64,000 bases of DNA from Pisolithus tinctorius (GCA_024663395.1 JANFAH010000036.1:310001-374000); one strand, 5' to 3'; counted from the stretch's first letter, positions 47,126-59,208 are shown. Program-made: numbers and translations. Notes: generated from the letters alone by a model not told the origin.

Positions 47126-50100
47126 ATGATTCCCTGCACAAAACCTGGCTGCTGTCGATGGTTCAGAAACAAGTCAGGCCTAACCCAGCATGTCAACATA
47201 TACCACCCAGTATTTCCACCTATCAACATCCCTGTGCAGGTAGAACAGCCAGATCAGGTACCATCACCTGAAGAGGAACAATTCCAGTTCCGACCGGATG
47301 ACGATGACTATAGTGACCCATCCACAAGCCCTTCAAATCCAACCCTTCTGGCAGAGTTTGTTGGACAAGGCAACTGTTATGTCGACGACTTGTATCGCGT
47401 CACGAATCGAGTGCAATGTAGCACAAGCATGTGACTGCATGAGAAGTGATGCATAATTTAACTTCACTAGCGGCAGGACACTAGTCTTGGCCAACTGAAG
47501 TCATACTGGCAAGTCCTTGTTGGTACAGCATGCAGAGCTAAGGGTGGTTGCAAAGTAGATTTTGAATGGGGGACCAGTATGATACATGCAGGTCTTATAT
47601 ACGTATGTAAAGTACCGTAGGTCAAACATTTGAATACAAGTACAGCTGTTCACCCAAGTCCGAAAGCAGAGGGTGCAGGGGCGACCCAGCTGCTGTGGGG
47701 TGAACGTGCACAGGAAAGAGAGGGACTAACCATGTATAGGAGTCATAAGTGGAGCGTTCACCCTGGGTGAACGCATCATGTGACCGCATGGATCAGGGCC
47801 ACCTGTGGATCACAGAGGGAGGGGGAACGGACGCAATGTCTGGCTATAGTACAATGTGGGGTAGACAGGGGTCTACCATAAAAGGAAATGGATGACATAA
47901 GTGAAATGTATGGCACACAAGTCCAACTGTGTAGACAGTGGCTTGTGGGTAAAGGGAACGTCTCAGGAGTGAGACAAGAGCACAAATGGTTACATAAGTG
48001 TCTGCAAAAGGAGAAAATGTGAGCATAGCATAACAGTGACAAGTATTATTGGAACTATCACCCAAACCTCACTGGTATGCAGTATGGGTGAAAAAATTAA
48101 GTATTTACTGATGTATTATTTGACAGGGCAGCCTTGTGATTCATCTGGAAACCCCCTCCCAGTTGGACAGTTGTCCCTGCAAACTCCTTCTGAAAAGCAA
48201 CCTAATGATTGGTCACCATACTCCAGTTGTCTGGAGTTTGAGCTAGCTGACTTCCTGTTCACCTGCAGCTGGATGTCTGCAGCCAATATTAACGAGTCAC
48301 TAGATCTCTGGAATGTGACACTTCTTGGTGCTGGCAGCCAGCCCATCTTCAAGGATAGTGCCAAAATGTACAAGATGATTGATCGCACTATACTTGGTGA
48401 TGTACAGTGGGAGAATTTTTGCATATCCTATACTGGCGAATGACCAACTGATAATGTCCCATCATGGATGAACACTGCATACGATATTTGGTTCTGGGAC
48501 CCTAAAGACGTTATTCGTGATATGCTTTCCTGACCTGATTTTTCGAGAGACATGGATTACCAGCTGTTTCGGGAATATGAGAGTGTGATGGACAAGAGAC
48601 AGTGGGAGGATTTCATGTCTGGTGATTGGGCATGGACTCAAGCAGTGTGTCTTTTATCTTCTATGTCTCTGAGCGCTGTACTAATGGCATGCAAATAACA
48701 GGACATAATTTCTCATGATTCAACCATGCATGGGTCAACCTTCGTTCCAATCATCCTTGGCAGTGACAAGATGACTGTGTCAGTCACAACTGGTCAAAAC
48801 GATTATTATCCCCTCTACCTCTCAATAGGTAACATGAGCAACAAAGTTCATCATGCACATCGCAATAGTGTCACTCTCATCACTTTCCTTGCAATCCCAC
48901 ATAGTAAGTGCATCTGATAGATACATAGGAAAGTAATGGTGCTAATGAGAGATATACTTGTAGCTGACAAAGAGCATGCGCCCACTGACATGTTCTGACA
49001 ATTCCGCTGCCAACTCTTTCATTCATCACTCGCATATATCCTTCAAAATCTCAAGCCTGTGATGACCAAACCAACTGTTATGTGGTTCGGTGGTGGACAC
49101 TATCGCCATGTAATTTTTGGACTTGGCCCTTATATTGCTGATTATGAGGAACAAGTCCTTCTGGCATGTATTGTGTGAGGGTGGTGTGCGAAGTATGTTT
49201 TTCTACTTTCCAACTCTTACTATCAACTAACTAGAATCTCAGATGTCTTGCAATGAGGCAGGAACTCAATACTGATGCACTTTATCAGAGTTGTGAACAT
49301 GCAGAAGTGCTGATTGAGGAGTTTGATCTCAAGACCTTATGGGATGCATATGGCATTGTGGGTGATACAATTGTAAGTATCATTTCACTTAGATTCCACT
49401 GTGCCTGTGTCCTGAAAACTGATTTCAGCCATTCACCAGCAGTTTTCCCCATGCTGATATATACTAACTCATCGCCCCGGATATACTACACCAGATCATC
49501 AAAGGAACATTCAAGGATCATTTGGTCGAGTGGGTCACAAGCTATTTGAAGACCGTGCATGGCACAACAAAGGCAAATGCGATCTTAGATGATATTGACT
49601 GGAGGTACATCTGCTTTAATTTATGTTTCTTTCTTTCCTCATCTAGGATACCTTAGAATCGCAGCCATCGTGCCTTTTGCAGGGCTCTGTTGCTTTCCTG
49701 AGGGCTGTCATTTCAAACAGTGGACTGGTAATGACTCAAAGGCACTAATGAAGGTAATTTTAGATCAGGTTGTTTATACAGTCTGTCATTAACATTCGAT
49801 ACATAGGTGTATCTACCTGCCATTGAGGGGCATGTACCAATGGAGATTGTGTGAACATTTTGTGCTTTGTTGGAGTTCACATACCTGGTCCATTGCAATG
49901 TCCTCACTGAAGAAACCTTGGTTGCAGTTCAAGATACCATCAACCGCTTTCACAAGTACCGGGAAATATTTCGCCAATCGGGTACCATTCAAACTTTTTC
50001 CTTACCATGCCAGCATGCGATGAAGCACTACCCTGATCTTATATGTTTATTTGGGGCGCCGAATGGACTTTGCACATCAATCACCAAATCAAAGCATATT

Positions 50101-50772
50101 GATGCTGTGAAGGACCCATACCGGCAGACCAATCGTAACAAGCCACTGGGCCAAATGCTCATTATCAATCAGTGCTTAGATAAGTTGGTGGCCTCTCGAA
50201 GGGATTTCAATGAATGAGGGATGCTAGAGGGAAACTGCCTCATGGCAACTATGCAGCTCCTTTCAACTCAAGGTCAGTCATTGGATGATCATATTGATTT
50301 TCATCATATTCACATGAAGTAAACAGATGGCAGAGAGAATGGTGGTACATCACAGGTCCTAGGTTCTGGTCCCTGTAACAAAGACAATGGTGAGGCTGTG
50401 GACTGCCCAACATCCATAGAGGCACATGTTGAACTTGCTTGCACCACCCGTATGTACCTTATTAACCTGAGTAGTGCAGCGGCTCACAAAATCAACCTCT
50501 TGCATTCAGAAATGAAGCGGGCCAGAACTGTGACAGATCTTGCAATCAAGCTTGGTCTATCGCATCTCCCTACCATTCTGGAGGAGTTCCTGCTTCAACA
50601 AGCTGACACTGAAGACTACCGTGATCTCTGTGACATCCCACTATCTGAGCGCCCCATCTATGGCAACAAAATCACCATTGTTAATTCTGCAGCTGCACTA
50701 TTCTATGCGCCAAGTGATATCAGTGGTATTGGTGGCATGTGGCGTGAGTATATCCGCTCGTCTCATTCTTAG
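47126..50772 (+). pseudogene. Plavaka-type (CACTA-related) transposase, decayed and 3'-truncated
   Basis: An N-terminal C2H2-like finger (CRWFRNKSGLTQHVNIYH) starts at 47126. The body follows: PCDSSGNPLPVG, CLEFELADFLFTCSWMSAAN, VQWENFCISYTGE, WEDFMSGDWAWTQAV, TFVPIILGSDKMTVSVTTGQ with NDYYPLYLSIGNMSNKVHHA, VEEF-like IEEFDLKTLWDAYGIVGD, QIIKGTFKDHL, CFPEGCHFKQWTGNDSKALM and KVYLPAIEGHVP, then YREIFRQSGTIQTFSLPCQH, LICLFGAPNGLCTSITKSKH and IGGMWREYIRS. Stops interrupt it, for example TGA directly after YTGE at about 48441. The usual last 130 or so residues are missing where the Copia LTR begins, near 50.78 kb. About 600 bp between the finger exon and the body (47.44-48.05 kb) may be an insertion. 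Confidence 0.8.
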
Positions 50773-50782
50773 CAGAACGTAT

Positions 50783-51184
50783 TGTGCAGAGGAACAGGGA
50801 TGGAGTGAGAGCTAGGCTAGAACACTTGCCTGTATAGCTAGTTGAAGCATCGATTTGAGGAGTAGTTCTGAGTTGAGTGGGGCTCGTATGAAACAAAGAA
50901 CAAATGTGGAATTCGATCTGGAATTCGATAGGGACTCTGGGTGGAGATCCCTGAGTTTATATACATGTAGGAATACGCACGGACCAGTAGTGTATAAGGA
51001 AAGTACCTACTATGTATAGTAAAGAACTACATAGAATGTCATGGAATAATGATGTCATAATTGACGTCATTGTGGAGCTGATGACTGATATAAGTCATGT
51101 GACATGCAATGTGTCGATACATGTGCAGCATCGTGTTTGTCTAGGTATGTCTAGACTGTCAGAACATATAGGATATTTCCAACA
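50783..51184 (-). repeat. 3' LTR of the Copia element
   Basis: In the element's sense the LTR starts TGTTGGAAATATCC at 51184, directly after a purine tract AGTGAGGGGGAG (51185-51196, the polypurine tract). The far boundary near 50783 is a guess from a TG dinucleotide and from where Plavaka homology stops. The partner LTR would lie beyond the right edge of the window. Confidence 0.5.
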
Positions 51185-51196
51185 CTCCCCCTCACT
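51185..51196 (-). other. Polypurine tract of the Copia element
   Basis: AGTGAGGGGGAG on the element's sense strand sits between the end of pol and the TG of the 3' LTR, where plus-strand priming is expected. Confidence 0.65.
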
Positions 51197-53159
51197 CTAA
51201 AATGGGAGGTTAACAAGTCCCATTGACGAGCAATTAGTTTCAAATTTTTGCCACATCAAGGATTTGGTAAGACCATCGGCTTTTTGATGATCGGTTTGAA
51301 TATATTCAATACTGAATAAGCCATCTTGTACACATTCGTGAACGAAGTGCCATTGGACATCAATATGTTTTGTCTGTCCATCTGAGACAGGATTCTCAGC
51401 AATAAAGTGAGCACCCATATTGTCACAGTATAATATGGTCTTTTCCATTTTGAATTGAAGTTCATCAAATAGCATATGTAGCCATTTGATTTGATGGGCA
51501 GCATCACATAAAGCCATATACTCGGCTTCAGTAGAAGATAATGCGATTGTCTTTTGTTTGTGAGATCGCCAAGAAATGAGAGAGGTGCCAAGGAACATGG
51601 CATAACCGGTAGTAGAATGATGAGTGTCTTTATTTGAAGCCCAATCGGAATCAGCAAATCTGAAAATTCGTGATTCAAGTCCAGAATAATAAAGCGCAAG
51701 TTTTGGGGTGGAAGCAACATAGCGAACTATGTGCAGCGCTTTGTTTTGATGATCCTCAGTAGGATTCAACATATATTGGCTCATGCAAATGACTGCAAAA
51801 GCAATATCTGGATGAGTACCAAGAGCCATGTAAAGCAATGACCCTATAATTGACTGGTACTGGGAGCAAATTTGGGAGGTTGCTTGATAATCAGAAGGAG
51901 CTTTTTCTGGTTGATATCCCAAAGGTAATGGAGTGTGGACATTTTGAGCAGTCTCCATGTTAAACCTTTTGATAACCTTTTTGACATAAGGAGTTTGATC
52001 GAGATAGATTTCTTTCTTCGATCTATTCTGGTGAATTTGAATTCCCAGATATTCTTTTACTTCTCCTAGGTCATGGGATTCCCATTTCTTCATGAATTCA
52101 GTTTTTTTGGCTTTAAGAGGACAAGAGTCAGAGGATAGGAACAGTCCATTGTTGACATAGACAAGGAATATGACAATGCCAGCTTTGGATTTAAAAATAT
52201 AAATCCCAGCATCCACTTTTGAGTGTATATAACCCATGCAGAGTAAGGATTGATGCAGGGTTTTATTCCATGCTAGTGCAGCTTGTTTCAAGCCATAAAG
52301 GGCTCGAAGAAGCCAATAAACCTTGTGTTCTTGACCCTTAATTTTGAAGCCTTCTGGTTGTTCCATGTATATTTCTTCATCTAATTTTCCATATAGGAAA
52401 GCAGTTTTAACATCCAGTGCTTCCATTTCCCAATTTTTCTGGGCAGTGAATGTGAGTAGAATTCGCACAGTTTCAAAGCAAGCAACTGGAGAGAAGGTAT
52501 CTTCAAAATCGGTTCTGAATTCTTGTGTAAAGCCTTTTGCCACAAGATGTGCTTTGTAATGACCATCGCTTTTGATAGTGAATACCCATTGACACTTTAC
52601 AGGTTTTTGATTCAGTTTTGGGTCCACCAAAGTCCATACTTGTCTTTCTTCAATAGACTTTAATTCATCCTTCATGGTGTCAAACCATTTCTTTTGAAGG
52701 TTGGGAGAAAGTTTAAGAACATCTTTAAACTGTTCAGGTGATTCCTTGACTCTAGCAGCTAGTGCGAGTTCAAAAGGATTCATTTGTTGTTCGATATCAG
52801 GCATAGCCTGAGGAGATTTGGGAAGTGGAGTTAACAGAGAAGGTGGAGTCGTGGGATTACAAGTCCAAGCAGGAGGTACTTGTGGAGGTACCAGATGAGG
52901 TGGAAGATGAGGAGATGGAGGTCTTGACTCTTCATTTTGTCTTCAAGCCTGTTCATCTACATTTCTCCAATGTTGTTGTAGACATTGTTGTCTTTCCTGA
53001 ATATCATTTTGATGTTCTAATTCTTGTAGATGGTCTCGACCTTGTCGAATATCCCATTCTACTTGGGTAGGATGTCTTCTTTCTCCATGAAGATTACCAG
53101 GTTGATTTGGTACTCTGGTTTCTCTTTGAGGATGAGGTTCTCGAAGTGGAGGTGCCCAT
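51197..53159 (-). pseudogene. Ty1/Copia pol, 3' part (reverse transcriptase and RNase H)
   Basis: The RT starts WFDTMKDELKSIEERQVWTL, continues with KPVKCQWVFTIKSDG, AFLYGKLDEEIYMEQPEGF and LYGLKQAALAWNKTLHQSLL, and has the active-site region IVIFLVYVNNGLFLSSD. RNase H blocks: SDWASNKDTHHSTTGYAMFL, SSTEAEYMALCDAAHQIKWL and ADGLTKSLM, ending at 51197. The RT box is YVNN rather than the usual YVDD, so both metal-binding aspartates are asparagine, which should kill the enzyme. An in-frame TGA lies at 52943-52945 in the linker upstream. The gene continues across the Gypsy insertion into 61302-64000. Confidence 0.88.
53155..53159. other. Left copy of Gypsy target-site duplication, CCCAT
   Basis: CCCAT directly precedes the TG of the left LTR and recurs at 61297-61301 directly after the CA of the right LTR. 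Both lie in the Copia reading frame. Confidence 0.92.
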
Positions 53160-53873
53160 TGTCAAGTCCGGGCCTACTCCGACCAACTCCGACGCTTAAC
53201 AAGGTCTAGAGGAGGGTCCGGAAGCAAGTCCGACACAGAAGAACAGAACTCTGACTAGTGGAGTGTCGGCAGGAACGAAGACCACCAAGACAGAGGTGGA
53301 GCGGAGTGAGGGCGTCGGGTTTAGCTCGTGCGCTACCCCCTTGCACGATCTCAGCCCTCATATTTCAGAGGGAGAGTACAGATGGAGAGTCGGAAATAAC
53401 TCTGACAGGCAGAAGACGGAATCAGAGGGAGTAGGAACTAAGTTGATATTCGTACTGAGGAACAGCGGATTACAGTACATGTTTTTATACTGCTATGGAG
53501 GTACAGTAATCGGAATCGGAACTGACATACGGAGACTCATAAGTTTTCAAGTAAAATTTCCTGGACGACGAATGAAGGGTAGACGGAGGACATACGAACG
53601 GGTAACACAGAACATCCAGAAAAGGAAGCAGTCCAGGCACTGGGCCATGCAGTGAGTGCACTGCGGAGTACCTGACTGCGAAGGTAGCCACATGACCCCT
53701 CAGAGAACGGACCGCTCGGTCTGGTAGGAGAGCAACACAAGTCTGACAACAGTCGGAGCGGAGATGGTTCGCAACCAACAGAAGTTGGGCAGAGTTGGTG
53801 CGGAGTGAGCAGATGACCGGTGGAAGAGGTTGCGGAGTGAGCAAAGACCTATGACGAATGCATGGTTATGACA
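53160..53873 (-). repeat. Gypsy LTR (3' LTR in element sense)
   Basis: On the plus strand it runs from TGTCAAGTCCGGGCC to GGTTATGACA, 714 bp. It differs from the other LTR at about 37 positions, nearly all CG versus TG or CA. On the plus strand it has CTCCGACCAACTCCGAC near its left end and an AGTCGGAGCGGAG near its right. Confidence 0.95.
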
Positions 53874-53890
53874 GTGCCCCCCCATTAGGG
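53874..53890 (-). other. Polypurine tract of the Gypsy element
   Basis: On the element's sense strand AATGGGGGGGCAC immediately precedes the TG of the 3' LTR. Confidence 0.65.
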
Positions 53891-54066
53891 CCTGAACCCC
53901 TGAAGGCCGCATGTACGGGACGAGATCAACACGAGTTGATCATTTGAAATTACTTTGATGCCTCGATGATGATGGCTTTAGCCGCAGCAGAGCTCCGTCA
54001 GAGTTCGAAGTACCACTTAAAAACACGTGTTAGGGTACCGAACCTTCGTCCTTTTCCCCCATCACC

Positions 54067-55322
54067 ATGCCTTCCCAGCGCCAGAGCAACACCCCCCAGC
54101 CAACCCCCGGCCACGTTCACAACTACTCCCAAGTCACGGATGAAGAGCTGGTTGTCCTCACCGATGACTCCACCAACACCGAGCGAGAGAAGTCTGTGGA
54201 GAAGGCACGCCGACGAGAGGAGGCTGAGCGGAGAGAGAGAGAGTGCGAGGCAGAGTGCAAGGCCAAGCACGAGGAGGCCAAGAGGCGGAAGGCGGAGGAG
54301 GAGCGGTTGGAGGTGGAGCGGAAGAAGAGAGTGGAAGAGGAGGCTCAGAGGAGAAGGGCGGCAGAGGAAGAGGAGGTTCGAAAGAAGAGGGCAGCAGAGG
54401 AAGAGGCAGAGAGCCTCTCAGGAGAGGGCCCAGGCCAGGAGGGATGAGGCCATGCAGAGGTGAGTAGCAGATTACTGCAAGCCAGGCGGAGCTGACCTAT
54501 TATTTTTATTATTTTTTGACCTTACTCTATTCCAGGTTGACTGGCACGGTGTACGACGTCAACACCGCCCAGAAGGTGCCTGGGGCCTCTGTGGTGGTCA
54601 CCGCGACCAGGCGGCCCCCCTGCACTCGCTGCGTAGTGAGTCTGATGGCGGGCCAGTGCAAGCCAGGACAAGGCAAGACCAGGGCCTGTGTGCCCTGCCA
54701 TAACAAAAAGAAGACGTGCAGCTGGACGTGGGAAGAGGCGGTGGCAGGACCTTCACGGAAGAGAGCAGGGACGGGGAGCTCCCAAGGAGAGAAGAAGAAG
54801 AGGACGCAAGGGAAGGGAAAGGAGAAAGTGACAGAGATGGAGGAAGCGGATGACGAGCAGGAGGTAGGTGGAGAGGACGAACCAGCGACCCCACTCGAGG
54901 GTCCCTCTGGTGCAAAAGTCCACACACGGTGGGTGGAGTGGGAGTGGGAGCGGCAGCTGCAGGCCATGGAGAGACAGGCCGAAGCGCACGAGACTGCTGT
55001 GCTGGCCTTCGAGAGGATGGCAGAGGCAGTGGAGCGGATGGCGGTGGCTGCAGAGTGGACAGCCGATGAGTGGGCGCTGTACCACACCTGGGCAGAGTGG
55101 GCGGAGATGAGGAGGAGGGAGGATGTGCGAGAGGCCAGAATGGCTGAGCTCGAGTGCACAGGCGGAGGATGGAAGAGGCCTCAGTCGGAGGCGGGGGAGG
55201 ACAAGAACGAGGAAGCAGACGAAGGTGCGGAGGGGGATAATGAGGAAGAGGAGGAAGTCGGAGGAGAGAAGGAAGGCGGAGAAGAACAGGAGGGTGATGG
55301 AGGACAAGCGATGGAAGAGTAG
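54067..55322 (+). CDS. Antisense accessory gene inside the Gypsy element, Zn2Cys6-like
   Basis: Runs opposite to gag-pol. Exon 1 (from ATG 54067) gives MPSQRQSNTPQPTPGHVHNY, DEELVVLTDDSTNTERE and a long charged coiled-coil-like Glu/Arg/Ala stretch. A GTGAGT donor at about 54461 and an acceptor ATTCCAG at about 54536 lead to exon 2. Exon 2 has the cysteine pattern C-x2-C-x8-C-x9-C-x2-C-x6-C (CTRC ... CKPGQGKTRACVPC ... CSW), a basic stretch, and an acidic tail ending EGDGGQAMEE and TAG at 55322. The pattern resembles a Zn2Cys6 DNA-binding cluster. Exon 1 reaches the donor only after a one-base frame change near 54410, so this copy may be broken. Function unknown; a DNA-binding or silencing role is speculation. 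Confidence 0.65.
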
Positions 55323-55338
55323 AGTAGTGTTTGTTTTC

Positions 55339-55358
55339 TTTTTTTTTTTTTTTTTTTT
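55339..55358. repeat. T20 homopolymer
   Basis: Twenty T residues on the plus strand (A on the element's sense strand) in the gap between the ends of the accessory gene and pol. Confidence 0.9.
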
Positions 55359-55518
55359 GTCTTTAGTTTGTATATTTTGTATTACTACGAGATGGACTTG
55401 TGACTTTATTTGTGACTCTGAGAAGTGAAACGGATAAGCAGAGAAAATTCTAAAGTACTTAAGGTAGTGCGGTAAGAGGCGGAGTTGGCCCGCGGAGGAA
55501 GTTTATGTAGGCAGAGTA

Positions 55519-58500
55519 TTATGGTGGAGACTGGTACGGGCCAGGTTTGTGTGGATAGCGTTCATGGAAGGCGGATACTATGTCGGAAGCATGATCTAGC
55601 TCAGTTGCAAGCAACCAAGAGGTTTCTTCGTCGGTGTTCTTGTAACCAGCCCAGCGGACTAGATACAAGAGTTGACAGTGGTGGTGACGGCGGTCCACCT
55701 TAGAGTCGAGTATCTCTGATACTTCGTACTCAAGGTCACCATCGACATCCACTGGCGGAGGCGGAGGTTGATGTCGGTTTGGGAAAGGGTTAGCTGCTGC
55801 GGCTTCCAGTTGTGAGACATGGAAGACCGGATGTACCGAGCGCATAGAGTCAGGGAGCTTAAGGGTGACAGAATGTGTACCTGGCCTGGCCAGGATGGTG
55901 AACGGACCTAAGTACTTTTCGGAGAGTTTCTCCAAAGGACGAGTGGAGCGGAAGTACTTGGCTTTGATGTAGGCCTGTTCTCCGACCTTGAACTCAGGCG
56001 GAGGTATGCGTTTAGCATCTGCTGGACCCTGGTAGTGCTGTTGAGCAGCGGACATTTCAGAGCGGAGGAAGTCATGAAGGGCGGAGAGCTCGACAACATA
56101 GTCATGAGCCCTTGGAGAAGTGAAGTCTTGGTCAGGGACCACAGACAGGTTTGGATGGTATCCCTTGTTAGCGAAGAAGGGAGAGACTCCAGTAGTTGCA
56201 CTTGGTGCATTGTTGAAAGCGAACTCCGCTAGAGGTAACAGCTCAGCCCAGTTGTCTTGTTGGTAGTTACAGTAAACACGAAGGTACTGTTCGAGGGTCT
56301 GGTTTGTTTGCTCAGTCTGGCCATCGCCTTCTGGGTGGTAACCCGAAGTGAAGTGAAGATGCATATCAAGGGCCTTTCCTAGAGAGCGGAAGAAGTGTGA
56401 GATGAACTCAGGACCTCTGTCGGAGGTGACATTAGCCGGTACTGCGTGCTTGGAGAAGACATGGGTAAGGAAGAGCTTAGCGAGTTCGGCGGAGGTGACA
56501 GAGTCGTGGGTGGGGATGAACACTGCTTGCTTTGAGAGGCGGTCTACTACCACGAGTATGGCGGAGCAGCCATCGGAGTTGGGGAGGTGTTCAATGAAGT
56601 CCATGGAGATGGAGTTCCAAGGTCTCTCTGGGACGGGGAGTTGCTTCAGTAGACCATAAGGGCAGTGATGTGGAGTTTTGCTCCGTCCACAGGCGGTGCA
56701 AGACCTGACGTATTCTTTCACGTCGGAGCGGAGGTTGGGCCACACATAGTCCCTGCGGATGAGTTCTAGGGTGCGGTTTTGCCCGAAATGGCCTGCTAGA
56801 GGATGGTCATGCTTGAACCGAAGCACTCGAAGGCGGAGGTCATCAATGTCAGGGACAAAGATACGACCATCAAGGCGTAGTAGACCATTGGAGTCCAGGG
56901 ACCACCGAGGCTTAGTCGGAGTTGGGAGGTGGTTGGTGGAGACAGGGTCGGATGGTAGGGCGGAGATGATGTCGGAGTGCAAGCACTCAACATCGAAGAC
57001 CATGGCGGCACGGAGCACAGGTGCCATGAGGGTAGTGGTACGGAGGGACGACGCAAGTTGCTCCTGTGTAAACAAAGGGCGGAGATTGTGAGGATTTACC
57101 TGCACGTAGTCCCTATCCCCCCCTTTTGGGTAGACGTCCCAACGTCGAGTAAGTGTGTCGGGTTTGGCTCCTAGGCGGCCAGGGCGGAAGCGGATGGAAA
57201 GGTTGAATTGAGAAAGGTACTCCGACCAGTGGGCCTGTCGACGGGTGAGAACCTTAGAGGTGGAAAAATACTCAAGGTTTTTGTGGTCCGTCACCACGTC
57301 CACAGGTAAGGCGGAGCCTTCTAAGTAATGCCGCCAATGGCGGAAGGCCTCGAAGATAGCCAGCAGCTCCTTGTCATGGGTATCATAGTTGAGTTCTGGC
57401 GCGGTCATGGTGCGGGAGTAGAAAGCGACTGGGCGGAGTTCACCATCGGAGCAGGTGATCGACAAAATACCAGCAATGGCATAGTCGGAGGTGTTGGTTT
57501 CAACTGTAAGCGGAGCATCAGGGACCCAATGAGTGAGAACGGGAGCGGAGCTGAAGGCATCCTTCAGGTGGAGGAAAGCGGAGCGGCACTCCTCAGAAAA
57601 GTTCCAAGGAGCACCCTTTCGTGTGAGGCGAGTGAGCGGAACGACAATGTCGGAGTAGTTATTAATGAATTGTCTATAGAAATTGGCAAAACCGAGGAAA
57701 GACTGGATGTCTCACACCTTCCGTGGCTCAGGCCAGTCACGGACTGCCTGAACCTTCTCAGCGGACATGGTGAGACCGGAGGAAGAAAGAACATAACCAA
57801 GGTACTCGACGGAGTCGGAGTGAAACTCACACTTCTCTGGCTTGGCATAGAGGCCATGCTTTCGGAGGCGGCAGAGCACCTCTTTTATGTGTTCGCAGTG
57901 CGACTCCATGTTCTGCGAATAAATTAAGATGTCATCGAGGTATACCACGACGCAGACATCGAGCATGTCTGCAAAGATGCTATTAACAAACTGCTGGAAG
58001 GCCGCAGGCGCATTAGTCAGCCCGAATGGCATTACCCGCCACTCATAAGAACCATAACAAGTGCGGAAAGCTGTTTTCCATTCATCTCCGTCTGCGATGC
58101 AGACTAGATGATAGGCATGGCAGAGGTTGATCTTGGTATAGACTTTAGCGCGGCTTGGGGAGTCGAGTAGGTCGGAGATGAGCGGCAGCGGATAGCGGTC
58201 TTTTTTCGTGATTTTGTTGAGTCCTCGATAGTCTACGCAGAGGCGGAGTGAACCGTCCTTCTTCTTTACAAAGAGGACAGGGGCACCGTGAGCGGAGGTG
58301 GACTGTTTGATGAAACCGTAGCCAAGATGCTCGTCAATGAAGGTGCGGAGAGCTTCAAGCTCTGGCGGAGAAAGAGAGTAGATTGTACCCATGGGCGGAG
58401 AAGCTCCTTCCTTGAGGTCGATCTTGAGATCAAACGAGCAGTGTGGCGGAAGTTCAGTGGCCTTGTCTTTACTAAAGATGTCAGCAAACTCGTGATACTC

Positions 58501-59208
58501 AGAAGGAACCAAGGAGAGGTCAGGAGGCGGAGATGAAGTGGAGGACGCACGAAGCTTCACATCATCAGCGGAGAGCTGTAAGCGGAACTGTCTAGAGCCA
58601 GGGAGAGCACAGGCTCTGACATACGCAGCAGCATTGATGAGTGAGATGAGTGGAGCAGAGCGCAGCGAGTCTGTCGGAGGTGCAGTCAGAGCTGCAAACG
58701 GAGCGGAGGGTGTCGGATCCGGAGTGGAGGTCGCAGCGGAAGGTGATGAAGGCGCCTGGGGTGTCGGCATTCCCTGTAGCGATGGTTTGAACGATATACT
58801 GCCCAGTACCCAGTCAATCGATGGATTGAAGCGGGTGAGCCAGTTGTGTCCTAACACCAGCAAACATGAAGAATCCAATGGAGTAACATAAAATGAAACA
58901 GAGTTGACATTGCCAGAAGGGAAGCGGAGGGAAAGATCTACTTCTTGGGAAATGACAGCATTTGTACTACCATCAAACAAGCGGAGCGGAATTGGCAGAG
59001 AGACGGAGGAAACAGGAATGGCATATTTTTTGATTATAGACAGGTCTACGAAACAGTGAGAAGAGCCAGAATCAATCAATGCAGAAACAGTATCAACAGA
59101 ATAGTCTGGAAGAGTTACAGATGGAAGTACAGAGTTGGGACTAGAAAGAGCGGACGCGTTGAGTCGGATGTCCGGTGGTGCACAGTTGGGTTCAACGCTT
59201 CCTCCAGG
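55519..59208 (-). pseudogene. Gypsy pol: protease, RT, RNase H, integrase, chromodomain
   Basis: Open from 59208, after an in-frame TAG at 59209-59211. Order: aspartic protease (LIDSGSSHCFVDLS), RT (WRVMPFGLTNAPAAFQQFVN then VVVYLDDILIYS, catalytic YLDD intact), RNase H (VAFYSRTMTAPELNYDTHDK) and integrase. The integrase zinc finger is HDHPLAGHFGQNRT with CTACGRSK. Its DDE core is SISMDFIEHLPNSDG, NVTSDRGPEFISHFF and GYHPEGDGQTEQTNQTLEQY. A chromodomain follows (EYEVSEILDSKVD with LYLVRWAGYKNTDEETSWL). One TGA (57712-57714, CGA-compatible) cuts the frame between RT and RNase H; both halves are in the same frame. Gag to pol needs a -1 shift, but the TAG at 59209 would block it, so it too may be a mutated CAG. 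Confidence 0.93.

Noticed and set aside
47415..48045. ACAAG direct repeats as target duplication of an insertion in Plavaka
   Set aside because: The ends inside the repeats do not show convincing terminal motifs, and a 5-bp match by chance is likely over this range.
53263..53655. 130-codon open frame inside the LTRs (also at 60686-61078)
   Set aside because: It is present in both LTRs but has no recognisable domain and varies at CpG sites like noncoding DNA; probably chance.
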